A stretch of 64,000 nucleotides of DNA from Paenibacillus massiliensis 2301065 = DSM 16942 (GTDB lineage: Bacteria; Bacillota; Bacilli; Paenibacillales; Paenibacillaceae), in the NCBI RefSeq assembly GCF_000377505.1, contig NZ_KB898185.1:744001-808000 (forward strand). The letters are read 5' to 3'. How positions within the stretch are numbered: position 1 is the stretch's first letter; every line of letters starts with the position of its first letter. The position numbers were made by a program, and so were the translations under genes. Shown one piece after another: positions 55,157-62,541 of this stretch. A model generated the notes under the pieces. The model saw only the letters and a list, made by a program, of their open reading frames with translations. It had not been told where the DNA came from and did no database searches.

Positions 55157-55198
55157 AAAAAAGCGCGTGCACGGGGATATTCCCGTCACTCGCGCCTC
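55157..55198 (-). terminator. Terminator after yicI
   Basis: On the minus strand GGCGCGAGTGACGGGA pairs with TCCCCGTGCACGCGC (internal mismatches) and is followed by six T residues (55157-55162). It is 66 bases past the yicI stop codon. Confidence 0.8.
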
Positions 55199-55263
55199 TT
55201 CGATCTGCAGTTATGATAGTTAGATAATCAGATGTACGCTAGCTCCTCACCTAAGCGTCACAC

Positions 55264-57579
55264 TTAGAGAGAAATGATCACTTCATGGCCTGCTTCTGGC
55301 GTGATGATGACGCCTTGAGCGCTGACCTGAGCCGAGCCGCCTTGCACTCCTGCAAGCTGCTGAATGCCACGCAGTACAATCTTCCATGGCTTACCAGCAC
55401 CTTCTGCGCTCACTCGAATCGTATCACCAGTACGTTCGGCCTTAGCAGCCAGCTCCCGTTCCCCTTGACCATTCACAACGACGGCTTCAGCCTTGGCGTC
55501 TGCCTCCAGCTCGAATAGATGGAGCTCGACCCCTGTTGCATAATCGTAATCAGGACGGTTATCCTCCTGCCCGATCGCCAGTAGTGTGTTGGGTCTGACA
55601 AGGACCGGCAATGTCGTGAAATCATGCTGCTCTGTCTGCCAGGCTCCTCCTGTCTTAACTTCGCCAGTCAGCAGGTTCGTCCAGCGACCAGCAGGCAGAT
55701 AATACTGCACATCCCCTTCACGATTGAAGATAGGTGCAACTAACAAGGAATCCCCGAACATGTATTGGCGGTCCAACGTATGAGTCGTCGGATCTTCCGG
55801 GAACTCCAGCACCATAGCTCTCATCATCGGTAAGCCCCGCACGGAGGATTCCACGGCTGAGCTGTAGATATAAGGCATGAGCGTGCACTTGAGCTTGGTG
55901 AAGCTGCGCAGAACATCTACGGCCTCTTCATCGAATAGCCATGGCACCCGATAAGAATGGTTACCATGCAGTCGGCTATGAGAAGACAGCAATCCGAACT
56001 GTACCCAGCGCTTGTAGACATCTGGCGGAGCCGTTGCTTCAAAGCCGCTAATATCGTGACTCCAGAAGCCAAAGCCACTGAGACCTAGCGATAGACCACC
56101 ACGCAGTGACTCTGCCATGGATTCGTAATTAGACGAGCAATCTCCTCCCCAGTGAACCGGGAACTGCTGACCGCCAGCCGTAGCGGAGCGTGCGAATAAG
56201 GCCGCCTCATTTTTGCCCAACTCTTCCTCCAGCAGCTCGAATACCGCCTTGTTGTAAAGGTGAGTGTAGTAATTGTGCATTTTCTGCGGGTCAGAGCCGT
56301 CAAAATAGACGACATCAGTCGGAATCCGCTCACCAAAGTCTGTCTTGAAGCAATCTACGCCTTGATCAATCAGCACCTTCAACTTGCTCTGATACCAGCG
56401 CACAGCATCCGGGTTCGTGAAATCAACCAGTCCCATTCCGGCCTGCCACATATCCCACTGCCACACACTTCCGTCCGCCGTCTTCACTAGATAGCCATGC
56501 TCCATACCTTCATCGAACAGGATTGACTTCTCTGCAATGTATGGATTGATCCAGGCACAGATCTTGAGTCCCTTCTCCTTCAGCCTCCGCAGCATGCCCT
56601 CAGGGTCCGGGAACATATCCTTATCCCATTGGAAGTCACACCACTGATACTCCTTCATCCAGAAGCAATCAAAATGAAAGACCGATAACGGCAAATCACG
56701 CTCAGCCATACCATCTACAAAATGATTCACCGTAGCCTCATCATAATCGGTCGTAAAGGAGGTGGTGAGCCAGAGTCCGAAGGTCCATGCCGGAGGCAAC
56801 GCCGGCTTACCCGTAAGCTTCGTATAATTATCTAGCACTTCTTTAGGATTAGCCCCACCGATAATAAAGTAATCGAGCGTCTCTCCCTCTACACTGAACT
56901 GTACTCTCGATACATTCTCCGAAGCGACCTCATAGGACACGCGCTCCGGATGGTTCACGAATACGCCGTAGCCCTTACTAGATAGATAGAACGGGACATT
57001 TTTGTAGGCCTGCTCACTGCTCGTTCCCCCGTCTTCATTCCAGATATCTACCACCTGACCATTCTTCACAAAAGGAGTGAAGCGCTCGCCCAAGCCATAT
57101 ACGTATTCTCCAACACCAAGCTCCAGTTGCTCCCGGAAATAGGCCTGTTCATTCGGACCTTTAATATAAGCAGGCCCACGGTGGCCGCTGCCGGTGATTT
57201 TCTTACCATCATAATTGAAGGCAATGCTCCAGCCCTCCGTAAGCTTCACCGTGACATCAAGCTTGCCGCTCTGCAGGACAGCTGTCTGCTCGTCAGTCGT
57301 AATCTTCACATCCACAGGCTCGGTATGAATGTCGAAGGCAGGTCCTTTCATGACTTTTCCTTTATGATGATTCATACGTACCCGAATGACATCGGGCATG
57401 GGGGAGCTAAACGTCGTCTTCAACAGTGCTCCGTTCAGTGTATCCCCTTTGTGCTGGACTTTTTTGCTCGCTGCATACAAGGTCAAGGACGACTCATCCG
57501 TGGCCAGATCCCGAATATCCGCCGGATTCTGCACATCGTACCCTTTCCGAATTTGCCAATATCCATCCGTAAACTTCAT
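55264..57579 (-). CDS. yicI: GH31 alpha-xylosidase YicI
   Basis: A 771-residue glycoside hydrolase of family 31 that releases alpha-xylose from isoprimeverose and xyloglucan oligosaccharides. The N-terminal beta domain is followed by the catalytic barrel with the nucleophile aspartate in FKTDFGERIPTD and the acid/base aspartate in HWGGDCSSNYESM. FHFDCFWMKEYQWCDFQWD is the YicI-type substrate segment, which separates it from alpha-glucosidases. Two C-terminal beta domains follow. No signal peptide is present, so it is cytoplasmic. It is divergent from an AraC regulator. Confidence 0.95.
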   Translation of the reverse strand: MKFTDGYWQIRKGYDVQNPADIRDLATDESSLTLYAASKKVQHKGDTLNGALLKTTFSSPMPDVIRVRMNHHKGKVMKGPAFDIHTEPVDVKITTDEQTAVLQSGKLDVTVKLTEGWSIAFNYDGKKITGSGHRGPAYIKGPNEQAYFREQLELGVGEYVYGLGERFTPFVKNGQVVDIWNEDGGTSSEQAYKNVPFYLSSKGYGVFVNHPERVSYEVASENVSRVQFSVEGETLDYFIIGGANPKEVLDNYTKLTGKPALPPAWTFGLWLTTSFTTDYDEATVNHFVDGMAERDLPLSVFHFDCFWMKEYQWCDFQWDKDMFPDPEGMLRRLKEKGLKICAWINPYIAEKSILFDEGMEHGYLVKTADGSVWQWDMWQAGMGLVDFTNPDAVRWYQSKLKVLIDQGVDCFKTDFGERIPTDVVYFDGSDPQKMHNYYTHLYNKAVFELLEEELGKNEAALFARSATAGGQQFPVHWGGDCSSNYESMAESLRGGLSLGLSGFGFWSHDISGFEATAPPDVYKRWVQFGLLSSHSRLHGNHSYRVPWLFDEEAVDVLRSFTKLKCTLMPYIYSSAVESSVRGLPMMRAMVLEFPEDPTTHTLDRQYMFGDSLLVAPIFNREGDVQYYLPAGRWTNLLTGEVKTGGAWQTEQHDFTTLPVLVRPNTLLAIGQEDNRPDYDYATGVELHLFELEADAKAEAVVVNGQGERELAAKAERTGDTIRVSAEGAGKPWKIVLRGIQQLAGVQGGSAQVSAQGVIITPEAGHEVIISL

Positions 57580-57673
57580 TACCGCTTCCTCCTTGGGGGC
57601 TTGGAGCCCTACTCTGTTCTATACTATAATGATATTAATTAAAGAAAGGGTTTTCTTGTTATATTTTGACCTG

Positions 57674-57695
57674 TAGTATCACTATTTTGATACTA
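57674..57695. promoter_or_regulatory. Inverted repeat operator between yicI and the AraC gene
   Basis: TAGTATC (57674-57680) and GATACTA (57689-57695) form a perfect seven-base inverted repeat with an eight-base spacer. It covers the region between TTGACC (57666-57671) and the overlapping GATACT/TATAAT -10 candidates of the plus-strand regulator gene. Confidence 0.5.
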
Positions 57696-57739
57696 TAATT
57701 CTATATATGTGCAGCAGTATGTCAGGGAGGTAAATAAAG

Positions 57740-58639
57740 ATGGACCAGGATCGGTTGCGTTTGAGAGAGAATCTGCGGGAAGACCGTGTGCACGGGGATG
57801 CCATGTACCCGGTCCGGGTATACCCGGACGTGGAGCAGCTGAATGGAAACTGTATTCTTGAGCCCCATTGGCATGAGGAGCTGGAGTTTATCCTTGTGGA
57901 AGAGGGAAGTGCCCTGTTCCAGACAGATATGAACTATACACGGGTACATGCTGGTGAGGTATTGTTCGTGAACCGCGGGGAGCTACACGCAGGATATCTG
58001 CAGGATGATTCGCACTGCATCTTTTCTGCTGTCGTATTCCATCCGGATTGGCTGAATTGTCACATTAGCGATATTGTACAGCTTGAGTATATTGAGCCTT
58101 TTTTGCATAAAAAAAAGCGCCCTAGAGCGCATATCCACCCAGGCGATCCTGGCGGACGTGAGATTATTGACATCATTGGCAGCATCATTGCTGACCATCG
58201 CCAGCCCGCTCCAGGACTTGAGCTGATGACCAAGGGTAGACTGTACACCCTGCTCGCTTTGATGGAGCCGTTCATGCAGCCTGCTGAGGCCACCGCAAGT
58301 GTACCTGGTCATCACGAGAAGATCGAGCGCATCAAGCAAGCTCTGAACTACATTCATGCTCACTATCAGGAGCCACTGCGTCTGAAGCAGATTGCAGATA
58401 CCCTGCACATGAGCGAGGGCCATTTTTGCCGCTTCTTCAAGCAGATGGTGCAGAAGAGCCCCGTGGAATACACGAATGGCTATCGCATCCAGCGTGCCTG
58501 CCGATTGCTGGAGCACAGCAACCGCAAGGTCGTCGATATCGCTATGGAAGTCGGCTTCGACAATCTCAGCTACTTCATCGCCACCTTCAAGCGCAACAAC
58601 GGACTGACTCCATCACAATATCGCAAGCTGCATCAGTAA
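57740..58639 (+). CDS. AraC family transcriptional regulator beside yicI
   Basis: A 299-residue AraC-type regulator. The N-terminal cupin has EPHWHEELEFILVEEGSALF and the strand GEVLFVNRGELHAGY. The C-terminal DNA-binding part has RLKQIADTLHMSEGHFCRFF and KVVDIAMEVGFDNLSYFIATF, and ends GLTPSQYRKL. It is likely an activator of yicI responding to a xyloside. GGGAGG precedes the ATG at 57740. It is divergent from yicI and ends nine bases from the next, convergent gene. Confidence 0.92.
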   Translation: MDQDRLRLRENLREDRVHGDAMYPVRVYPDVEQLNGNCILEPHWHEELEFILVEEGSALFQTDMNYTRVHAGEVLFVNRGELHAGYLQDDSHCIFSAVVFHPDWLNCHISDIVQLEYIEPFLHKKKRPRAHIHPGDPGGREIIDIIGSIIADHRQPAPGLELMTKGRLYTLLALMEPFMQPAEATASVPGHHEKIERIKQALNYIHAHYQEPLRLKQIADTLHMSEGHFCRFFKQMVQKSPVEYTNGYRIQRACRLLEHSNRKVVDIAMEVGFDNLSYFIATFKRNNGLTPSQYRKLHQ

Positions 58640-58648
58640 TCCTCATGC

Positions 58649-59089
58649 TCAGGTGCTATTAGTCTGGCGCCAGATTTCGAACACCGGGTCCTCCTGAGTA
58701 GCAATGATGTAGGCAGGAGCCTCTTTTTGTACATCTAGATGAGCTGCTGTCTGTACCACCACAGGTATGATGAGCAAGGGGATGATCAGGTCGTGCTGCT
58801 CAATCGGGCCTTTCATGAAATGAAGAAGTGCCTCCTTCGTCGTCTGAACCCCATGTCCAGTGAAAAATAGTTGTCTTCCCTTATAACGCGGCTCATGGTT
58901 GAAGACAAGATAGCACTCGTCTTGCAGCACCGTGTCCAGCTCCTCATAGTCTACTGCACCCGAGAAACAATAGTTATTCTTCAATGCAAAGTAATGAAGG
59001 AACAGCTCACGAGCCTCAGCCTGACTCCATATCACCTGTCGCTCCAGACCTTCGAAATCATAGGCCATATGTCCAGTATTCTCCGTCAT
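58649..59089 (-). CDS. Hypothetical protein of an immunity-like cluster
   Basis: A 146-residue acidic soluble protein that I do not recognise. It has YDFEGLERQVIWSQAEAREL and FNHEPRYKGRQLFFTGHGV. A hydrophobic strand or helix in the middle (LIIPLLIIPVVVQTAAH) is the only such segment. GGAGGAGCAGGC precedes the ATG. It is the last of three small co-oriented genes with immunity-like features (59102 and 59669), each with its own ribosome site and gaps of 12-120 bases. This grouping is the only hint of function. Confidence 0.75.
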   Translation of the reverse strand: MTENTGHMAYDFEGLERQVIWSQAEARELFLHYFALKNNYCFSGAVDYEELDTVLQDECYLVFNHEPRYKGRQLFFTGHGVQTTKEALLHFMKGPIEQHDLIIPLLIIPVVVQTAAHLDVQKEAPAYIIATQEDPVFEIWRQTNST

Positions 59090-59101
59090 GCCTGCTCCTC
59101 C

Positions 59102-59548
59102 CTACTTCAAGCGAATCGGAGCGACAAGTGTATTGGTTCCTTGCTCGGACGGGATAAAGGAAAGTTGTATTGTGTTGTGCTCCATACGGTATGTAACAGC
59201 ATAATTGCCAGGGTTCATGGTCAGCATAGCCCCAGATACAGCTGGTGAGTCATCTGGCTCCAATTCTCCCCCGGTCGTGTCCTCTCCTGCCCCGACGAAT
59301 ATCTGGCCCGTAGGTGCATTCATATGTAGCAATCCATCTGCATTCTCCAATTGATCTACAATCGAAATATGATATTGGCCATCATGGCCAACGCCCAAGA
59401 ACAAAATATGGCCTTGGTTCATCTCATCCAGCTCATCCTCGGGAATGCTCCACCAATCTGACGTATCATCGAAACGATGGCGAATCGCTGCCAGATCGAA
59501 GATCGCTACGGTGGACGTGTCTGTTACTATTGTAAATTCATGGTTCAT
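59102..59548 (-). CDS. Hypothetical protein, possible DUF6386/immunity-type family
   Basis: A 148-residue beta-rich protein starting MNHEFTIVTDTSTVAIFDLA. The segment DTSDWWSIPEDELDEMNQGH and ILFLGVGHDGQYHISIVDQL recall a Firmicute family I remember as DUF6386, often next to polymorphic-toxin immunity genes. The naming is from memory and uncertain. The C-terminal part GNYAVTYRMEHNTIQLSF is also beta-rich. GAGGTAGAGGCC precedes the ATG. It lies 12 bases upstream of the next hypothetical gene. Confidence 0.7.
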   Translation of the reverse strand: MNHEFTIVTDTSTVAIFDLAAIRHRFDDTSDWWSIPEDELDEMNQGHILFLGVGHDGQYHISIVDQLENADGLLHMNAPTGQIFVGAGEDTTGGELEPDDSPAVSGAMLTMNPGNYAVTYRMEHNTIQLSFIPSEQGTNTLVAPIRLK

Positions 59549-59668
59549 GGCCTCTACCTCAATCCATCTGTTCTTTTTCGTTCTGTCTCTCTTCTTTACT
59601 TCTTTCTTCCTTGTTCCTTCCTTGATTCGGTTCCTCTATCGTGCTGATCGCCCGTCATGATGTATCCC

Positions 59669-60091
59669 TCACATATCATTCAGAATTTCATCGAGCCAGC
59701 TGCTGTTCTCCTCCTCACATTCCACCTGCCCTAGAAATACAATAGTATCGTTGGACTGGACCTGGCCCTCATAGCTAATCTCAGGGATGGCTATCATATA
59801 ACTGATCTCGGTTATCCCTTTCTCTGCGAGCAGTTCAGCAACCGGATCAATGATAAAAGCAAAGCCTTCCTCCAGTGCAGCATTCGCGCTTCGCTTCACC
59901 TTGCCTAGCTCTCCATGCTGTGCCCCATACCATAGGATGACGGCATGATCGAGATCAACGTACTCGTCAGTAAGCTCAAAGTCCCGTTCGAAGTGGCTAC
60001 TCCCCGTTTCATCCTCCACAAATTGAGCCACGATTCTATCATAATCTACAGCTGTAGAGTACCACACTGCATAATTTTCTGAACTACTCAT
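59669..60091 (-). CDS. Imm22-like immunity protein
   Basis: A 140-residue acidic protein resembling immunity protein 22, a polymorphic-toxin antidote family. The pattern is an aromatic strand (AVWYSTAVDYDRIVAQFVED), then SHFERDFEL with the conserved FERDF, and a C-terminal TIVFLGQVECEEE strand. AGGAGG precedes the ATG. No toxin gene is visible in the window, so it would be an orphan or bystander immunity gene. The assignment rests on pattern recognition and is moderate. Confidence 0.6.
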   Translation of the reverse strand: MSSSENYAVWYSTAVDYDRIVAQFVEDETGSSHFERDFELTDEYVDLDHAVILWYGAQHGELGKVKRSANAALEEGFAFIIDPVAELLAEKGITEISYMIAIPEISYEGQVQSNDTIVFLGQVECEEENSSWLDEILNDM

Positions 60092-60142
60092 CTCTTCTAT
60101 ATTCCTCCTGTTTGTTCTAGGCTTCTATTTCAAAATCTTCGT

Positions 60143-60625
60143 CTAATCCCATCTGTCATCCAGCTTATCTGAGTAATATAGAATCGCCTTCCGGTATGCT
60201 CGAATGCCTGCGTCCTCGCTTGTCTCTGCAAGCTGGCGCAGCAGACGTTCCATGGCTCCTTTATAATCCTCAAGATTATACAGCACCATGGCGTAAAATA
60301 CCTCAAATTCCCGATTCCCCGGGTATTCCAACATGGCCTGTTTTAGCGTAGCAGCGGCTTCCTCATACCTGCCAAGTGTGCGGTAGGTGCTACCCAAGCC
60401 AAGGTATGCTCCCTTGCGATCCTCCCCATCCAATCCAAGTGCCAACGCCTGCTCGTAGTACGGGACAGCCTCCCGCTCCAGCTCCATCACATCATGCACC
60501 CAGGCGCACTGATACCATACAGCAGGATCAGTGGAGAATTCCGTAGTTAGCCGCAGCAGCAACTCTTGTGCCTGCTCCAGCTGTCCCGTTTCCCGAAGCT
60601 TAATCGCTCGTTCGAGTTCACTCAT
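60143..60625 (-). CDS. Tetratricopeptide repeat protein
   Basis: A 160-residue protein made of TPR helices: MSELERAIKLRETGQLEQAQ, AVPYYEQALALGLDGEDRKG, AYLGLGSTYRTLGRYEEAAA and DYKGAMERLLRQLAETSED. It should be a cytosolic protein-binding scaffold. The ATG at 60625 follows GGGGGGTG. A 30-codon upstream extension would cross the promoter. It is the first gene after the terminator of the peptide-signalling unit and has its own promoter (60666-60693). Confidence 0.85.
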   Translation of the reverse strand: MSELERAIKLRETGQLEQAQELLLRLTTEFSTDPAVWYQCAWVHDVMELEREAVPYYEQALALGLDGEDRKGAYLGLGSTYRTLGRYEEAAATLKQAMLEYPGNREFEVFYAMVLYNLEDYKGAMERLLRQLAETSEDAGIRAYRKAILYYSDKLDDRWD

Positions 60626-60665
60626 GATACACCCCCCTAGCTTAGACAGTACATGATCGCTATAA

Positions 60666-60693
60666 ATTGTACAACCGCTTGCCTCTGCTTCAA
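60666..60693 (-). promoter_or_regulatory. Candidate promoter of the TPR gene
   Basis: On the minus strand TTGAAG (60688-60693) and TACAAT (60666-60671) are 16 bases apart, 40 bases before the start codon at 60625. Confidence 0.5.
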
Positions 60694-60694
60694 C

Positions 60695-60736
60695 ATAAAA
60701 GGACTCCACCGACATGATAGTTGGTCAAGAGTCCTT
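60695..60736 (-). terminator. Terminator after the signal peptide gene
   Basis: On the minus strand AAGGACTC with GAGTCCTT (60729-60736 with 60699-60706), plus an inner ACCAAC/GTCGGT stem, is followed by TTTATG. It closes the regulator-peptide unit 79 bases after the peptide stop codon. Confidence 0.75.
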
Positions 60737-60814
60737 ATAGATTTCATGATAATGCTATAAAAATCGAGACAAAAGGTTGGTAAATTGAATGTTCTCCGCC
60801 ATCAATAATTTATG

Positions 60815-60913
60815 TCATCCACCACCATGAATGCTGGTCAACGTAATAATGGTATTCGTCACCAACATGACCACCAGACCACTTGCGAACATCAATGAGA
60901 GCATTTTCTTCAT
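60815..60913 (-). CDS. AloP/Phr-like signalling pre-propeptide
   Basis: A 32-codon gene overlapping the 3' end of the regulator by four bases (ATGA). GGAGG sits seven bases before the ATG, inside the regulator frame. The product starts MKKMLSLMFASG, followed by a hydrophobic core VVMLVT and then TNTIITLTSIHGGG. This is a positive start, a membrane-crossing core and a short polar glycine-rich tail, as expected for a secreted pre-propeptide whose last five or six residues are imported and bound by the partner regulator. Alo-family peptides of Paenibacillus, as I remember them, end in similar HG..G sequences. A terminator follows. Confidence 0.8.
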   Translation of the reverse strand: MKKMLSLMFASGLVVMLVTNTIITLTSIHGGG

Positions 60914-62253
60914 ACGATCGCCTCCATTCTGACTAGATTGTGATACTCTACCTTAGCTTCCTCTGACGCATAATTACGAAAATGTTCAAATAATCTCATA
61001 AACCGCAGAGTAGAGTTATCATGATTAATTATAGTGGACTTTTCCAAACCTTTTAACAAATGGAGATAGCCTTTTTCATAATTTTCTTTCATTAAACTAT
61101 AGTGTGCAAGCTCGTATAATAAGCCAATATGTTGATCATCCGTATTTTGTTGATTATATATCTCATTCTTATCCTGCTTCAAAAGACCAGAGATCTCTTG
61201 CTCATACTTGGTTATAATTCGATCTACGTCCACTTTAAAACGATTCGCTACAATCATAATATTCCATAAGCCACGAGTAACTTCAATCTCCTTGGTCTCG
61301 ATAAACTCAACATAATCTGATAATAGCTGTGTCTCACCAGACATTAGTCTGGCTAGCAGGATATTCGCTTTTGCCCATTCTGCGAACAGACCCTTCCAGT
61401 GCAGCGTATCAGCATCCGTCTCTCGTACCCATGACAAATCGGCATACTGGTTAGCTTTTTCTAGAGCAAGTTCGTAGTTACCTTGATCATGATAAAAACC
61501 ACCCATTAACAAGTTGCTATACGCTACATAAAAAAATAAGGGTCGAAGTGGCTCTTTGGTGACCGATTCCAAACTATATTGAATTTCTGCCAGACGATTC
61601 AGCTTGATGGCCGTAGCATTTACTTTGTCCCATTCATGTAACGATCTGTACACGTTGGCTAAATCCTTAAGTGCGTCCAACTGATCAATTTCATCCAGAC
61701 GCTCCACGTAAGGCTCAAATAGTGTTGCAACTCTGAGGTTGAGAGATTGATCATCACCAATACGAATCGTAAACAATCTATACTGGCTTAAGGCCAGACG
61801 TTCTGAATGCTGATTTCTTTCGCCACTGGCAACGTTCTCGTAAAGTATTTCTGCAGCCCTATAAAGCTTCTGATCAAAAAACTCCTCAGCCAGCTCAAAC
61901 ACCAGTGGCACATAATATGTCACATTGTCCATAAGGACAGATACAACCTGAGCTATGCAATCGAGCCTGTTCAATTCTGTGCAGCGTTGCAAAAAGGCCT
62001 TCACTCTACGCCAATCCAGAGATGCCTCCAGCATATATTCCTGAACATATCGGGTATAGTAGTAATCCTCTGGCTTCTCCATGGCCTGTGTAACACAATC
62101 CAGTTGATGTACAGATATGGCACGGTTGCTCATTACAATACCACTTACTGTACCCGCGTTGAGTCCGGATTTGGCAGCAAACTGACTCATGTTCATTTTG
62201 TGCTGCTCCAAATAATCTTGGATTTCTGTCCGAATCGTAGGTGTGATTTGCAT
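60910..62253 (-). CDS. AloR-like peptide-sensing regulator 1 (HTH-TPR)
   Basis: A 447-residue regulator of the RRNPP/AimR-like class. An N-terminal XRE-type HTH (about 1-65, MSQFAAKSGLNAGTVSGIVM) is followed by TPR-like helical repeats to the C-terminus, including RVKAFLQRCTELNRLDCIA, FELAEEFFDQKLYRAAEILY, DHKGLF-like and HYSLMKENYEKGYLHLLKGL. The repeats would form the peptide pocket. A GGGTGG site precedes the ATG. It has its own extended -10 promoter and is fused at its stop to a signal peptide gene. Genes it controls are not known. The closest neighbours are the TPR and immunity-like genes downstream. Confidence 0.9.
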   Translation of the reverse strand: MQITPTIRTEIQDYLEQHKMNMSQFAAKSGLNAGTVSGIVMSNRAISVHQLDCVTQAMEKPEDYYYTRYVQEYMLEASLDWRRVKAFLQRCTELNRLDCIAQVVSVLMDNVTYYVPLVFELAEEFFDQKLYRAAEILYENVASGERNQHSERLALSQYRLFTIRIGDDQSLNLRVATLFEPYVERLDEIDQLDALKDLANVYRSLHEWDKVNATAIKLNRLAEIQYSLESVTKEPLRPLFFYVAYSNLLMGGFYHDQGNYELALEKANQYADLSWVRETDADTLHWKGLFAEWAKANILLARLMSGETQLLSDYVEFIETKEIEVTRGLWNIMIVANRFKVDVDRIITKYEQEISGLLKQDKNEIYNQQNTDDQHIGLLYELAHYSLMKENYEKGYLHLLKGLEKSTIINHDNSTLRFMRLFEHFRNYASEEAKVEYHNLVRMEAIV

Positions 62254-62346
62254 AGGTAAACCACCCTTCTGATGTTAACTTATATCAACATAAGGAAAGT
62301 TATGAGTTAGAAAACAGCCAATAATACATTCATTTTAACAGATCAC

Positions 62347-62356
62347 ATTATACCAA
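62347..62356 (-). promoter_or_regulatory. Extended -10 promoter of regulator 1
   Basis: TTGGTATAAT on the minus strand is an extended -10 box (TGnTATAAT). No clear -35 is seen. An inverted repeat CCTTA-GGCT-TAAGG (62378-62391) lies just upstream and could be an operator. The distance to the start codon is 93 bases. Confidence 0.6.
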
Positions 62357-62466
62357 GTTATGGAACGTATGAATATGCCTTAGGCTTAAGGTAACTTTTG
62401 AACCTGCGTGATTTAAGAAATTATGTATATTGTTTAGAAATATGCTAGACCCGTTCACTCTCCTTA

Positions 62467-62541
62467 CTATATTTGCTCAAAAGCAGTTCCAAGAAATATA
62501 ACAAGGGAATTTCTGAGAAAATAGAAATACTTACGTTTCAT
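62467..62541 (-). CDS. Candidate second signalling peptide, short form
   Basis: A 24-codon frame overlapping the end of regulator 2 by 11 bases. It codes MKRKYFYFLRNSLVIFLGTA then FEQI, a basic start and a hydrophobic stretch with only about four to five residues after it. No good ribosome site precedes the ATG. It stands in the same place as the peptide gene of regulator 1, so it may be a peptide precursor of divergent form or a decayed one. Confidence 0.45.
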   Translation of the reverse strand: MKRKYFYFLRNSLVIFLGTAFEQI

